Assembly (NCBI GenBank): GCA_021401465.1 | Contig: JADDMT010000004.1 | Location: 1 to 64,000, forward strand | Source: Teratosphaeria epicoccoides | Taxonomy: Eukaryota > Ascomycota > Dothideomycetes > Mycosphaerellales > Teratosphaeriaceae | Direction of reading: 5' to 3' | Length of the DNA stretch: 64,000 nucleotides | In this document: positions 53,485-64,000 of the stretch, one piece after another | Numbering within the stretch: position 1 is the first letter of the stretch | Layout: every line of letters begins with the position of its first letter | The notes under the pieces: generated by a model | The model's database searches: none | Told to the model about the DNA's origin: nothing | The model's input: the letters and a program-made list of their open reading frames with translations, nothing else | Translations under genes and position numbers: made by a program

Positions 53485-53689
53485 AGCTAAACTTCTTCAT
53501 TAGCTCAAGAGCCTCAAGTGGCGGCAATTGCGATGTTTGTACCACTGCTTGCGAGGTGAGTAATATTCTGGGCAGAGTAGATGGTCACTATACTGCTCAG
53601 ACGTTTACAAGGAGCAGGAAGAAGAGGACGAAGCCTAATTCCACATATGCGACGGCACACCTGACCTCTCTATGCTAATTATAAGGACC
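53485..53689. other. Spacer, no feature seen
   Basis: Short spacer between the decayed frames and the AT-rich relic. Confidence 0.3.
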
Positions 53690-54010
53690 CGTCGCGACGT
53701 GACGAGGTCGTCAATCCGCATCTAGCTAAATGTGAGTAAAACCTCTTCCTTTAAGCTAGCCTTCTCTGCCTGCTTCTTGACCCCCTTCCTACCTCTAGCT
53801 TCCTCTTACTAGCGTGCCTCTCTAGACTTTTTATTGAAGCTGTCTATCTATACACTATAGTCTACATAGTTGACAGTACTAGGACTATTATGCTAACCTT
53901 AGATACGCTACTTCAATTAACTCTAGAATCAAGGAGCTTGGGTATGTTAGCTATTAAGAAAACGCTGATTCTTACTAATGATAGTAGTCTCCAAAGTCCT
54001 TAATTGTTAG
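53690..54010. mobile_element. AT-rich, RIP-like transposon relic
   Basis: CTAG- and TA-rich sequence resembling the island at 800-1190, in contrast to its flanks. On the minus strand a short frame near 53735-53815 reads EEARGRKGVKKQAEKASLKE, a basic helical segment reminiscent of the C-terminal part of Pogo/Fot1-type transposases. Element type is not certain. Confidence 0.4.
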
Positions 54011-54703
54011 GGGTTAAGAAAGCTGCCGGGTAGGGGGCGCCGTGGGAAGAGAATGGACTGCTGCGTGGTGAGGAGTCTGGTCGCGCCCAGGATTTGCATT
54101 GCTTGTATTTACTTGATGTACCTATGCATGCAAGAGATTATGGCCTGACAGACCGTCCAGTGGGTCGCGGAGTAAGGCATCAAGTACTTCTAGTCATGAT
54201 GAAGAGGGGCTATCTCCTGCACGCTGGAAGCTTGACTGCGGCGGGAGGCTGGGCATCGATATACGAAGGGCATGCTGAAGCTGGGATGCTTTTCAACTGA
54301 ACGTGTGTAACGATGTAACGAAGGCGACCTTCAGACCAGCCTGGAGCAGGGCTGCGGTAAGACTATGGTGAGTAGTCCTTTCTTATTGTAGCGACATGAA
54401 CAAATCGTGAGACAAAAGATAAGCTGAAGGGCATGAGAAACTTCAAAAAGTGATGTGCACTCCGCCAGTGCTATATTATAAGCTACCAGCAAGTTAGGTG
54501 TAGAGGTTGATCGATCTCGCTATCGCTGCTTGTGCAGACTAGTGGTTGACTGACAGACCGGCTGACCAAGACGTGGTAGCCCACCCTCCACTCCATCCTC
54601 AGTGCAAGGCACGAAGCAGGTCTCCACCGCGTAAAGGACTGCACAGCATTCGTCACTGCGCACCACTCGCCCACAGCCAATCCCTTCCCTCATGATTCCT
54701 CCA
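54011..54703. other. Intergenic, no recognised gene
   Basis: No domain seen in small frames. Downstream region of the secreted protein gene. Confidence 0.4.
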
Positions 54704-54991
54704 TCACAGACACTGCCCCGACGGTGCGCCGAAACTCTGACACTTCGTGACCCACTTCGTATAGGTGAACTTCACTCCATCGGTCGAAAAACAATTATCA
54801 TTCCTTGGTGGGTTCAGTCTCGTTGCAAGGAAGGAATTGCAGGCGGACACCGTAGCAGCCGGAATGCTTTGGCCGCCATTGTCGGTGCAGCGGCACGTGC
54901 CGCCGTCGCTATATTGTGCGGAGACCATGGCGGGGGCGGAGGCGAGGAGGGTATTGAGGAGGAGTGCGGTGGTTGTGGTGGAGAGTCGCAT
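54704..54991 (-). CDS. Small secreted cysteine-rich protein, 95 aa (effector-like)
   Basis: A minus-strand frame from ATG 54991 to TGA 54704, preceded by an A-rich leader. The N-terminus (MRLSTTTTALLLNTLLASAP, then AMVSA before QY) is a signal peptide of about 25 residues with a good A-x-A-type cleavage site. The mature chain of about 70 residues has six cysteines: CRC pair in GGTCRCTDNGG, then ACNSF, NDNCF, TKCQSF and the penultimate QCL. There is no membrane helix or known enzyme motif. Six cysteines in a short secreted chain suggest three disulphide bridges, the profile of apoplastic effectors and other small extracellular fungal proteins. It lies about 0.7 kb from a transposon relic, a common setting for such genes. 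Function unknown. Confidence 0.7.
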   Translation of the reverse strand: MRLSTTTTALLLNTLLASAPAMVSAQYSDGGTCRCTDNGGQSIPAATVSACNSFLATRLNPPRNDNCFSTDGVKFTYTKWVTKCQSFGAPSGQCL

Positions 54992-55933
54992 GTTTGTCTT
55001 TTTTTTTCTTTTTTGCTTGGAGATGGCGTTAAAAGGTTCCTGGGTTTGAGTGGTTGTTGCCCTGATGTGTGGTGGTTCGAGAGGTCGGTCGAGAGGGTGT
55101 GGGTGGAGATGAGGACAGATTTAATCTGGTACTGGCCGAATGCCTCGAGCGGGGGGCATGTAAGTCGTTTCCACTACCGAAGTCTGCGAGCAATGTTCCC
55201 GGATTGGCATTTGTTTCACGTCAAGTGCCACGTCTTGGTACCACGCGCTGCATCTTCATGTCTTGTCGTCATTGCGGGCTGTGAGCTTGGCGCTGGTGTG
55301 GTTCGACGCCTTGTATGCTGCTCTTGGCCAGTCACGCGGCAAGATAGTATTGAAAATGTTGAGACCGGCGGTCCGGATCTCAGAGTAAAGAGTCACAGCT
55401 CATGGATTCTTGTCATCGGATACCTGGGCAGCGAGCCAATGCCTCACCAAGTCCCGGCGTCGTCAAGCGGGGGCTTGGAGCTCAAGGTCTCATGAGCTGT
55501 TGGCATCACATGCTCGCCGTGTGTCTAATTACAGTCGATAGGGTTCGCTCAGAATCGACTGTTGTCTCGCCGCTTACCGCGCATGCTGGAAGCAGCATCC
55601 TCACTCCCCTCCTGCTGGCTTCTCTGTGAAGCGACTTTCCTAACATTCCTTCGTCCCATCTGAGACTAGAGTACAGGACAATCTAAGCCCCCTTAGATGC
55701 GCAGAGAATGGCTAGAGCGAGAGTGTCGTGTCTATGTGTCTTGAGGCTTGCTCTTTTCCATGCTCTTTGGTCATCTAGCCTATGGCTCTATGAATAAACA
55801 GGCGTTCGAAAGCTAGCTAAGATACATGTATTTTTAAATTCACTACATGTATACAAGCCTATTATAGATATTGTATCTAGTAAGCTCCGTCGTAGATACA
55901 GACATCTACATCAACAAGACAAAAGCTTATTTG
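54992..55933. other. Intergenic, no recognised gene
   Basis: Promoter side of the secreted protein gene. From about 55790 to 55930 the sequence is AT-rich, with a repeated ACATGTAT motif (near 55824 and 55843). Confidence 0.4.
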
Positions 55934-56370
55934 TTAAGCAGAGCAGAGATTGAGATCAATCGTCATCAAGCATAGAGTGTCCTCGAGGATAATCTCACCT
56001 CTGAGCGTCACGGCGTCTGAAGGAGCAACCTTCGTGAAGGTCCCTCGTAGTAGCCATTCCCAGACCTTCACATGCCCTCTGTGTGGTTTCATGAACTCGG
56101 AAAAGGCCTCATCAGAAAGCGTGGATACCTCGATGTACATTGTCGGTCGTCACATACAACATCAAATGACGTCCGCTCGTAAGTTACACTGGCCAACGAC
56201 ACCCGATCCACAGCAACAGACGCGATTATCTCCGCGTCCTCTTGAATCTTTAGTGTCTTGTGAAAGCCCGCCTCCCGTGACACCTCTGTCGAGAACTCCA
56301 CCGCTCCTTCACTCGAGGGCCTCCAAGCGCTACTGCCGAGCTGGTAACTTTGCACATTACCTCTTATCAC
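55934..56370 (-). pseudogene. Frameshifted short gene of unknown family
   Basis: The minus strand carries two protein-like frames that abut: the first (ATG 56370) gives AVEFSTEVSREAGFHKTLKI and ends just after VVCDDRQC; the second starts at MYIEVSTLSDEAFSEFMKPH (56140) and runs through VKVWEWLLRGTFTKVAPSDA to a stop at 55934. A single-base shift near 56140 would join them, and no intron of normal size fits. I do not recognise the family. This could be a small broken gene or two chance frames. Confidence 0.35.
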
Positions 56371-57551
56371 GTCGTGTGGGCTAGGCCTACGCTGCCAGAA
56401 GTGTCAAGAGCGCTGAGCGTCATGAAGAACGTGGGTGCCCTTCTTTTTGGCCAGCAGGGCGGTTTGAGAGATATTAATACCAAGCGAGTATGAGGATGTC
56501 TCTTGGTCAGTCGGCGATCAACACAGGTCGTGGTTGCTGCATGATCGTTGCTAAAAGCAGGGGGGGAAGCGCGTGGCTTCAGGTCCAGTCTATTCCTGAT
56601 TTCAACGTCCGATGATGATGTTGTACGCCGTGGAGAAGGCGCGATAACAATGTCTAGGGCCGTGGATGCGATTTGTCCAGCAATGGGCCCATTCCCTCAG
56701 GTCGAGATGTGCACCTTGAGGAATTTAGCCGTGATTCTCACGTGTAGGTCAGTCGCCGACAGCATACCTCCGCTCTGCAGCAGACAATGCGAAGACGGTC
56801 AAAACCCAAAGGCTGATGATTATGATGGCTGCTTGGAGACGTCTCGTGATCGTTCAGCACCGTCGCTAGAGACAGCTTGCTCAACAACTCCTAGGTAGTG
56901 TTCAGAAATGAGCCCTTAGGCCTGAAAGGCGCGAATGTCCACCTCGCGCCCTCTCCCACCATAGCAGCCTGCACCTCGCCAATTTCGCGAAGGTGGACGT
57001 TGATTGAGCTGAGAGTATTCTGTGATGGACAAGTCATCTTGCAGAGAAAGCTTGGTACAGCATTGCTGGATCTGGTCGTTGAGTGTCATGTTCGGCATGC
57101 CTAAGCTGGAGCTGATCAGAGCAGAAGAGCTGCTACACCTACAGTACTGATGTTAGCGTTGATAAGTCGGGTCCATTTACTGGATCGATGTCGAAAGGCA
57201 GCACCTGCTCAAAGCCGTTAGACTCGGGCGCTTGCACCCAGTGCACCCAGCCGCGCTGCACACTGGGCAGAGGGCTGCAGCGTGATCGCAGACAGTGTAT
57301 ACTCGGCCCGCGATGCTGTATTTAAGCTGAACGCTTGCTGTGCCATTGCTCAAATAGTGCAACATTGCGTTCGAGGTCTTGCGGAATGGAGTGTGCCGGA
57401 GGCAACGGGAAGAAAGACGCAGTCGAAGAGCAGAGTTGCCTCACACAAGGGTATCTACGCCAGAACGCTTCAGCAATCTCTATACCAATTTTCAGCACTC
57501 CGCCAACATGATCTGAGCCACCGTCTCAAGCACATCCTTCATTGTCTTTCT
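56371..57551. other. Intergenic, no recognised gene
   Basis: Small frames on both strands, no domain. Lies downstream of the TspO gene. Confidence 0.4.
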
Positions 57552-58171
57552 CTAACCACTCTTCGGTTTCTGCTTCCCACTCAAATCCCAATTGTTCAAG
57601 TACCCGCAGCCGGCACTCAAGTACGTCGCGAACGCCAACCAGCCCAAGTACGGGACGAGCGCGTAGCCTGCGACTTCATCGACTTGTCCCCAGATATGTG
57701 TGAGGTAGCCGTTCAGGCCAAGCAGAGCCGCGACGTCGATGGTCGCTTCGATGGGACGGCCGAGAGCGAAGAAGAGAGGCATCCAGATCAGATTGAGGCC
57801 GAGTTGGATGGTATAGAGAGTTGCTCCTTGCTGTATCACGTCAGCGTCAACCCCGACATCTTTTTGACTGCTGATGAACTTTTTACCTTGGTCAAAAGCA
57901 CCTTCCTCGCATCAAAGCTGTTCATGCCCGTATTCCACGCTCTGTACGCCGAGTACCCCATCATGCCGTACAGCAGCGTCCATGCAGGGCCGAAGACCCA
58001 TGGCGGAGGGCGGAAGGGCGGTTGGCGAATGGCCATGTACTTGGACTGGACTTCTTTTGGGCGGGTGGAGTAGCCGACGGCGGTGCCCAGCGCGATAGGC
58101 AGGAGAATGGAGGCGGCAGGGTGCGAGAAGACGGCGCCCGGGAGGGTAAGCGAAGGGAGGTGGGATGTCAT
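57552..58171 (-). CDS. TspO/MBR family membrane protein, 187 aa
   Basis: Two minus-strand exons (58171-57887 and 57830-57552) join in frame across a 56-nt GTAAAA...ACAG intron. I chose ATG 58171 (MTSHLPSLTLPGAVFSHPAA); an in-frame ATG at 58207 is possible. Five helices of the TspO/peripheral benzodiazepine receptor family are visible, with the hallmark PPFRPPPWVFGPAWTLLYGM after helix 1, then YTIQLGLNLIWMPLFFALGR, the acidic loop before WGQVDEVAGYALVPYLGWLA and the closing YLSAGCGYLNNWDL. TspO proteins bind porphyrins and sterols and in eukaryotes often sit in the outer mitochondrial membrane. Conserved Trp and Pro residues of the ligand pocket are present. The gene is divergent from the ARS2 homologue. 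Confidence 0.92.
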
Positions 58172-58841
58172 TGCGGTGGTGAGTACAATTACAGTGCTAT
58201 GGTACACGAATGTTCTACAGCTTGTCCCTGCTTACGTACATGTCGCTTTGCCCAGGGCGTCTGTGTTGGGGCGTTCGCGCGGGAGACGGGATCTTCCCGA
58301 AAGCTAGTGGCGCCCGGACAGCAGCCGCTTCACCTCCGCTTTCTTTCATCCAGCTTCACTCCCACGTCTTGACATCTCAAGCGCGCCTTGCTCACGTCAA
58401 GGACGCCCACACACGACATTCAATTCTAATCAATTGTTCGTATCACCTTTTCTACATGGCAACTGCACGATACGCACCTTCTACGTCGGGCTTCAATGCT
58501 CGATTCCCCCTTGTTCGAAACATCATGACACTACGATAGACAGCGGAGCTTCATACCGTGTCTACCTCACTCTCCTCGGCGAGGAATCCCTTTGTTTACA
58601 TCATTTGCTGCTGCCTGTTTCCGCGCTTCTTGTTCTACATTATTTGCTCATTCTGACAATGGCCGCCCATGGCAGACAGCGCGCAAACACGCATCACGCT
58701 CGCTACAACCGCCGCCGGCTCTGGCCACGAGGCTCAGTCACGCTGAGACGAATGGCCCCAAAATAGACCCGTTATCTCACCGCTACACACCTGACTAGTC
58801 GCTCAGATTGGCAGCAGCACTAGCAACAGCAGCATCCAATT
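58172..58841. promoter_or_regulatory. Divergent intergenic region between the TspO and ARS2 genes
   Basis: 670 bp between the two start codons must hold both promoters. No coding sequence or clear binding motif was recognised; the last 250 bp are pyrimidine-rich and probably the ARS2 leader. Confidence 0.4.
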
Positions 58842-61678
58842 ATGGCCGACTATGAGGCCTTCCGTGACGCTCGCTCGCCAGTCTCGCGCGGAGCCGGCCG
58901 TGATCGCGATGATTACCGCTCTGAGTCCTACCGCGACAGGCGGCGCTCGCCCATCTCCGGTCGGTATACTGACACCCGATTCAATTTCACCCCTGCTGAC
59001 CGCCCTCAAGATCGGCGCAGACCCGAGCGCGGCGACCGCAGACGTTCACGGTCTCCACGAGACTCGAGAGATGATCGATATGACCGTGAGCTCCGAGGCG
59101 CTCGCGATGAATACCGTGATCGACGCGATGACCGCGACCACCATGCGAGAGAGCGCCGTCGCTCATCGCCGCAGCCGATCGATCGATACATTCCCGGCCA
59201 AGATGCACCTCCAGCGCAGTTGCTCGTCAATCCACTACCTGACCCGATGAAGCTCGACTTCCAGGTCGGCTTCACGTGGTTTGCCGAGTGGTGGAGGACT
59301 GAGCAGCGAATTAAGGAAGAGAAGGATCGAGCGAGGACGGGCAGGCCTCCAGCACGTATACGTGGCGAGCGCGAGACCAAAGAAGAGCGAGAAGCCGAGA
59401 GGCCGAAGATTCAGGCGGCGTACGATGCGTACAAGGAGAATTTGCAGCGTGTGCAGGCCCAGACATTCGTGAGGCTGCACAAGGGCGAGGACTGGTTCCG
59501 CGAACGCTACGTGACTGAAACCCGTGGCAAGTTCCGCGCCAACCTGATGCAGTTTCGCAAGACCCTCTTTGTGCAGTGGGAACAGGATCTGGCTGGTGGT
59601 GTCTTCGACGATTTTACACTCGAGGGCATCTACAAGTCTGAGAGCAATGGCTTGGGTGGGACTGTCGAGAAAGAAGAGGGCGAGGCGGCTGCGTCTGCCG
59701 AAGTCCTGGGCGTGGGAGACTTGTTGCCATCGAAAGGCGGAGAGCTGAGAGATCCAGTCAGCTTGCAGCCGACATTGCTCATTAAGACCATTGCGCCGAC
59801 AGTGACACGTGAGAAGTTTGAGGCTTTTGCAAAAGAGTATTTGGGTGAAGGCGAGGGTGGTTATAGACACTTGAGTCTAAGTGACCCGAACCCACTTAAG
59901 AAGTGCCATCGCATGGGATGGATCATGCTGCATCCAGAGGCTGGGCAGGCGAAGGCAGAAGAACAACATGAGTTGGTCAAGGTCGAGGATGGCGAGAATG
60001 GTGATGCCTCGGCGGCTGAGAATGCCTTGACTGGAGTGATCCGACCGCTTCAACTACAGTCGACCAGCGACAAGGCTTTGGCCAAGATCAACGGCAAGAC
60101 AATTGAGGATCCTGAGCGTGGCAACTTTACGGTGCACTGCGGCGTTCACCGGCCGCCAGACGCTCCGCGCAAGAAAGCGTTGTGGGACCTTTTCTCGGCC
60201 CCAGAACGCATTGCACGGGATCTGGAACTTGCTACACGTCTTGTCAGGAAGCTTGACAATGAGCTTGGTGACGAGTACTTCGGGGTCGCTAAGATTGAAC
60301 AGCGTGTACAGGAGCTGGCGGAAGCTGGACACTTGCAGCCCGCTGCCTCTTCGAAGCCGCCTAAGGACATAGATCTGGACGCTGACGAGGCCGAGGAGGG
60401 CGAAGCCGAAGACGAAGGTCAGCTTGAAGAAGACGACACAGATGACGAGGAGCTCCTCATCAAGAAGAAGAAGCTGGATCTGCTGGTGGAGTATCTTCGT
60501 CGTGTCTACAACCTCTGCTTCTTCTGCGTGTTCGAGTCAGACTCGGTCCACGAATTGCAACGCAAGTGTCCAGGCGGACATCTGCGTCGTCCGCGTGCCT
60601 CCCTGACATCGACTGCAAAGGACGTCGCTCGTGCGTCTGCCAACGGCGAAGAGTTTCCGCTTCGGAAGAACGGTACGAAGAAAGACTCTGCTGCCGCCGA
60701 AGGCGAAGATGCGGATGTAGGCGCGGCGGACGATGGTAGTCCCGTGGACGAACGCAAGCCTGCTGGAGGTCTGAAGCCTTCTGTCAAGAACGCGCAGCAG
60801 TTACAGCGGGCGTACAACTGGGTCAAGACGTTTGAGGAGAAGATCTTGCAGTGGCTTGAGCCCGAGCATGTGAATGTCAGGAAGATCGGGGGTCTCCCGG
60901 CTGAGGAGGGTGTCGACCAAGAGTTGAGCAAAGTAAGTCAAGTCAAATACTGCAAAGTTGAGTGTCGAATACTAATGGCTGGTAGTTTGTGCTTCAAGAA
61001 GACGCCTCCAAATACCGCTGCAAAGTACCTGAATGCACGAAGCTCTTCAAAGGCGTCGATTTCTGGCGCAAGCACGTCGAGAAACGCCATCCAGACTTCT
61101 ACATGACCATCGTCGAGAACATCAATCTCGTCAATACTTATGTGCTGGACCCTGCTCACATTGCGCCTAGCAGGAGCGATGCGAACAGCAACGGCCACTT
61201 TCCACTCAACAACCACATGCCCACCGGCACACCGAGAGGGTTCCAGCTGAGCCAACAGTTCCCCGTCGGCTTCCCGATGGCGGTGGGCATGAACGGTGCA
61301 AGTGGTATGCCGGTCATGGCGCCCGGCTTCAATCCAGCCATGATGGCTGGCGCCATGGCCGGGCAATTCGGCGGCAACGTCGGACCAATGCGCACGATGG
61401 GAGGCGGCAGGAACAACACTTTTGTCAATGGTTCTTTCGCGGGAGGTGGACGGATGCCAGGACCGTACATGCGGAACGACGCGAGGGGTATGAGGGGTAG
61501 TGGCGGCATGGTGTATGGATCGGGAATGCAGGGCACAAGGGGTATGGGCATGCCGAGTGGCATGGAGGGTGGTGCAGGGGCCATGGGGCCGCGGGAGGCG
61601 GTGGCGGGGAGGCAATTGCGGAGTTATGAGGATCTTGACGCGGACAAGGGAACGGATACCAAGGAACTGGACTATTAA
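58842..61678 (+). CDS. ARS2/SERRATE homologue (Pir2 type), zinc-finger RNA-processing protein, 927 aa
   Basis: Two exons, 58842-60932 and 60986-61678, joined across a 53-nt GTAAGT...GTAG intron. Residues 1-115 are rich in RD/RS/RE dipeptides (DRDDYRSESYRDRRRSPIS). The SERRATE/ARS2 N-terminal domain follows: LVNPLPDPMKLDFQVGFTWF, AEWWRTEQRIKEEK and LHKGEDWFRERYV. The middle contains the RRM-like region (TVHCGVHRPPDAPRKKALWD) and an acidic stretch. The C-terminal C2H2 finger lies just after the intron (YRCKVPEC, C709/C714; H727/H732 in FWRKHVEKRHPDF), then a Gly/Met-rich tail. ARS2 links the nuclear cap-binding complex to RNA processing, decay and, in some species, small-RNA silencing. The whole layout matches fungal Pir2/ARS2. 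Confidence 0.92.
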
Positions 61679-63153
61679 ACGACCTCCGAAGGGTGAGAGT
61701 GGGAACGTTGTTGAGAATCGTGGATGTACAGGATGCGCACACGATAAATCATGCACGCAAAACAGAGCGTAGCATACACGCAGCGAGATTGTAGAAAGGC
61801 TGGCCAGCGGGAGTGTAATGTAAGACGAAAATGAAATAGGAAGGGTTGAAATGGGTAGATGTGCTCTTGCACCAAGCGCTCTGCTGCCTAAAGAGATCGT
61901 TTGCAGTGTACACCGACGCTTTCGGGGTCATCATTCCTGGATCTTAAGAAATGCATCAGGGTGTGGTAAGAGCACGTGTACGAGCTCTCCCTCATTGGCT
62001 CAAGGTGAGCGGAGGCTAGTGGCTGTCATCTAAAGAGGTTGCAACTGAGCTTCGTCTTGGAAACGGTGATGGATGCCGGCGATGGTGCAAAGGGTTGCGC
62101 TGGTGGTACTTGTGGTGATTCGAGCGCCTGCATCTTCTGTTTCGTCGAGGCTGTGATGGCTGGACCTGGGTCGTTTGGGGCACGGCATGGATGGATGTGG
62201 TGAGGGAAATGAGGCGTGCAAAATCATATGTCCCTAGCGCTGATGTCGATAGCGTTGCTGGGTTCAACGCCGTCCTCTTAAGCATGCCGCTCAAGCGCTC
62301 TCGCGACATGCGAGCAGGGAAAGAAGAGCAAGAACCGAAATCGTGCGCCAACAAACACCATAATCTATGCTCTACCAAGCAGTGGCAGATCAAGTACGAT
62401 AGCAGTGTTCCGGCGCTTGAGAGCAATTGTCTCCCATTACAGCCATGGAAGGAGTCTAGCAGTCAACTACCGCACCTGCACCTGCACCGGTACTTCTCAC
62501 CGACATACGGAGCCCAGTGCTATGCTCAAACAGCATGCGAAATGCCTGTTCCATTCCTCTGCTGACTCGACTGTCGTCACTAGAAGCTCGCATACGGCGT
62601 GCTGCTGCTAAGAATGTCATTGTCTGCTCCAGACCTGCCAGTACGATTTGTATGTCGACAATCTGGCAAGGCATCACGCCCCTCGGATGGTCGTGTTGAC
62701 TGTTATTACGGCCCGCGATGTTCTCCCTGCGTATAGACCCGGTTTTGGTTTAACTTGCGTTCGACGAGGTATCGGTTCTTGGCAGGGGCGGCGTGGGTCT
62801 GGATTAGCGGCGTATCAGATCACCGACGGGTGTGGTGCATGCTCACCTGGGCGGCATTGCGAATACGTGGATCAATGGTATGGCGATTCCACTTTCGGTG
62901 ATGTCCCGACGTGTCTGGTTCTGCGTGTCTCTGGGTTGGCGGTGTCTGGTTGTAACACAAGGGCTGCGCTCCGAAAACAAATATCTCGATGGGGAATCTC
63001 GTGAGTTGACGGTCCCACGACACGGCGCGAAACCTGGATCATTGGCGACAATGCTATGGGTGCTGCCACCTTTCTATTCCCTAGAACCACACCACAATCT
63101 GTTCCTGGACGTTCCCCTCTTTCTTGCCTCCACGGACCAACCAGCTACCGCGA
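61679..63153. other. 1.5-kb region without a recognised gene
   Basis: Open frames at 62016-62426 (minus), 62191-62565 (plus) and 62648-63173 (plus, two frames) show no known domain and overlap each other on opposite strands. Confidence 0.35.
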
Positions 63154-63478
63154 TCAACTGCAATTCGCCTTGAGCGTCCTCCCATCCCACTGCGCCCATG
63201 GGTAACACCCGTTGTACTGCGTGTTGCAGGGATTCTTGGGATGGCATGCGACGTATGAGGAAGCCTGGAACCGTTGCTCGGCGGGCACGGTCAGGTCTTG
63301 ACATGCTCCATTAGCTAAAGCTACTGTCAGGATCGCGTCTTGCGTGTGGTATGAAGGGTCATTCATAGGACATACGATTACCGTCGAAACTTACACGGCT
63401 GCACTGCCACCAGCCCTGGTCCTGAGCGGAGGCCTGCAGGGCGAAGATGGGTATCAGCGGCAGGAGGATGAGCTTCAT
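63154..63478 (-). CDS. Second small secreted cysteine-rich protein, about 100 aa
   Basis: The minus strand opens at ATG 63478 with a signal peptide (MKLILLPLIPIFALQASAQD). Exon 1 continues GWWQCSRVSFDGN; a GTATGT donor follows, and an acceptor near 63318-63326 leads into NGACQDLTVPAEQRFQASSY, then VACHPKNPCNTQYNGCYPW and a final KANCS before the stop at 63154. Three closely spaced AG acceptors all keep the same frame, so the exact junction is uncertain by a few residues. The mature protein of about 80 residues has six cysteines (QCS, ACQ, ACH, PCN, GCY, NCS) and no membrane helix. This fits a small extracellular protein or effector. Family unknown. Confidence 0.6.
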
Positions 63479-64000
63479 GATAGACCAAGAGAAGAGTAAG
63501 CTGTCGTGGTGGCTGTGTTGGGCTGCAGCTGTGTAGTCCTGAAAGATTATGTTGGTGTGGAGTCGGAAGCTGAGGAGACATGACTGCTAATATAAGAATG
63601 TGTCATGGTGGCTAGGTTAGACGCCAAGATACAAAGACACTAAGGGAGCGCCAGATCGGTCGCCCATTGTCCAGTCTGCTCGCCGCGTGTGGCATGCCCG
63701 ACCGAGCGGTCTCTGAGTGCCTCATAGTGGACTGAGCAGCTGCTCGATCCTCACGTTAGCCGCCTCGCTGAAGCCTCCATACTCTGCCAAGCGACCGCCA
63801 ACACATTCGGAGACATGTGCACGCTCCGTTTGGCCGTCAATGAGAAGCCAGGACCATCCCATCCCATGTTCTCAAGCAGAATGGGTATCACACATCGCCA
63901 TCCGGGCCGAATTGGATGCCAGCACTCACCGCGCACTTTCCCGAAGCCAAGCTCTTGGAATTTCTCGTACCACATACTGGAAGATTTTCATCTGTCAGCA
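63479..64000. other. Right edge of the window; possible exon of a gene beyond it
   Basis: Upstream region of the second secreted protein. At the edge a minus-strand frame (from 63975) reads MWYEKFQELGFGKVR, followed by a good GTGAGT donor; it may be the end of an exon belonging to a gene that continues beyond the window, but this is weak. Confidence 0.3.

Noticed and set aside
56897..57104. Possible small genes between 56.4 and 57.5 kb
   Set aside because: Frames on both strands are equally long and featureless.

Overview
The window reads as nuclear DNA of a filamentous ascomycete, most likely a Dothideomycete of the Mycosphaerella/Capnodiales type. Genes carry short introns (mostly 48-73 nt) with GT(A/G)NGT donors, CTRAC-like branch sites and nearby AG acceptors. 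They include fungal families such as HapB, CFEM/PTH11-type membrane proteins, a DUF7918-like protein, the fungal complex I 17.8-kDa subunit and sedolisin. Every exon model given with coordinates closes in frame; all calls rest on reading translations by eye, without database searches.

Left part (1-20 kb) is accessory in character. It holds the 5' LTR and gag start of a copia retrotransposon leaving the window on the minus strand, an AT-rich island, a probably broken PTH11-like gene, an intact amino-acid permease with a minisatellite inside one intron and an 18-nt microexon, an unknown 500-aa protein, a C2H2 zinc-finger protein, a PXMP4-like peroxisomal membrane protein, a sedolisin pseudogene with in-frame stops and frameshifts, and an intact CFEM-PTH11 receptor-like gene.

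Middle part (20-44 kb): a 3.4-kb stretch without a recognised gene precedes hapB (CCAAT-binding factor). Then come mitochondrial ribosomal protein mL54, a 1426-aa DUF7918-like protein whose tail is full of GW/WG dipeptides, a small acidic repeat ORF, another PTH11-like gene and an F-box protein. A divergent DNA-repair pair (RAD17 and an AlkB-like dioxygenase) follows, then an unknown basic protein, and an MFS transporter facing an acyltransferase tail to tail.

Right part (44-64 kb): a decayed tRNA-Gly-like element and an ankyrin remnant lead into a respiratory segment (complex I 17.8-kDa subunit, a small nuclear-type protein, SDH1). A poor region follows with decayed ORFs, an AT-rich TE relic and a small secreted cysteine-rich protein. 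After it lie a TspO/MBR protein, an ARS2/SERRATE homologue and a second small secreted cysteine-rich protein.

Functional threads are respiration and its CCAAT regulator (SDH1, complex I, mL54, HapB), DNA damage response (RAD17, AlkB), RNA biology (ARS2 and the GW/WG protein), and surface sensing or host interaction (CFEM/PTH11 proteins, secreted cysteine-rich proteins, decayed protease).
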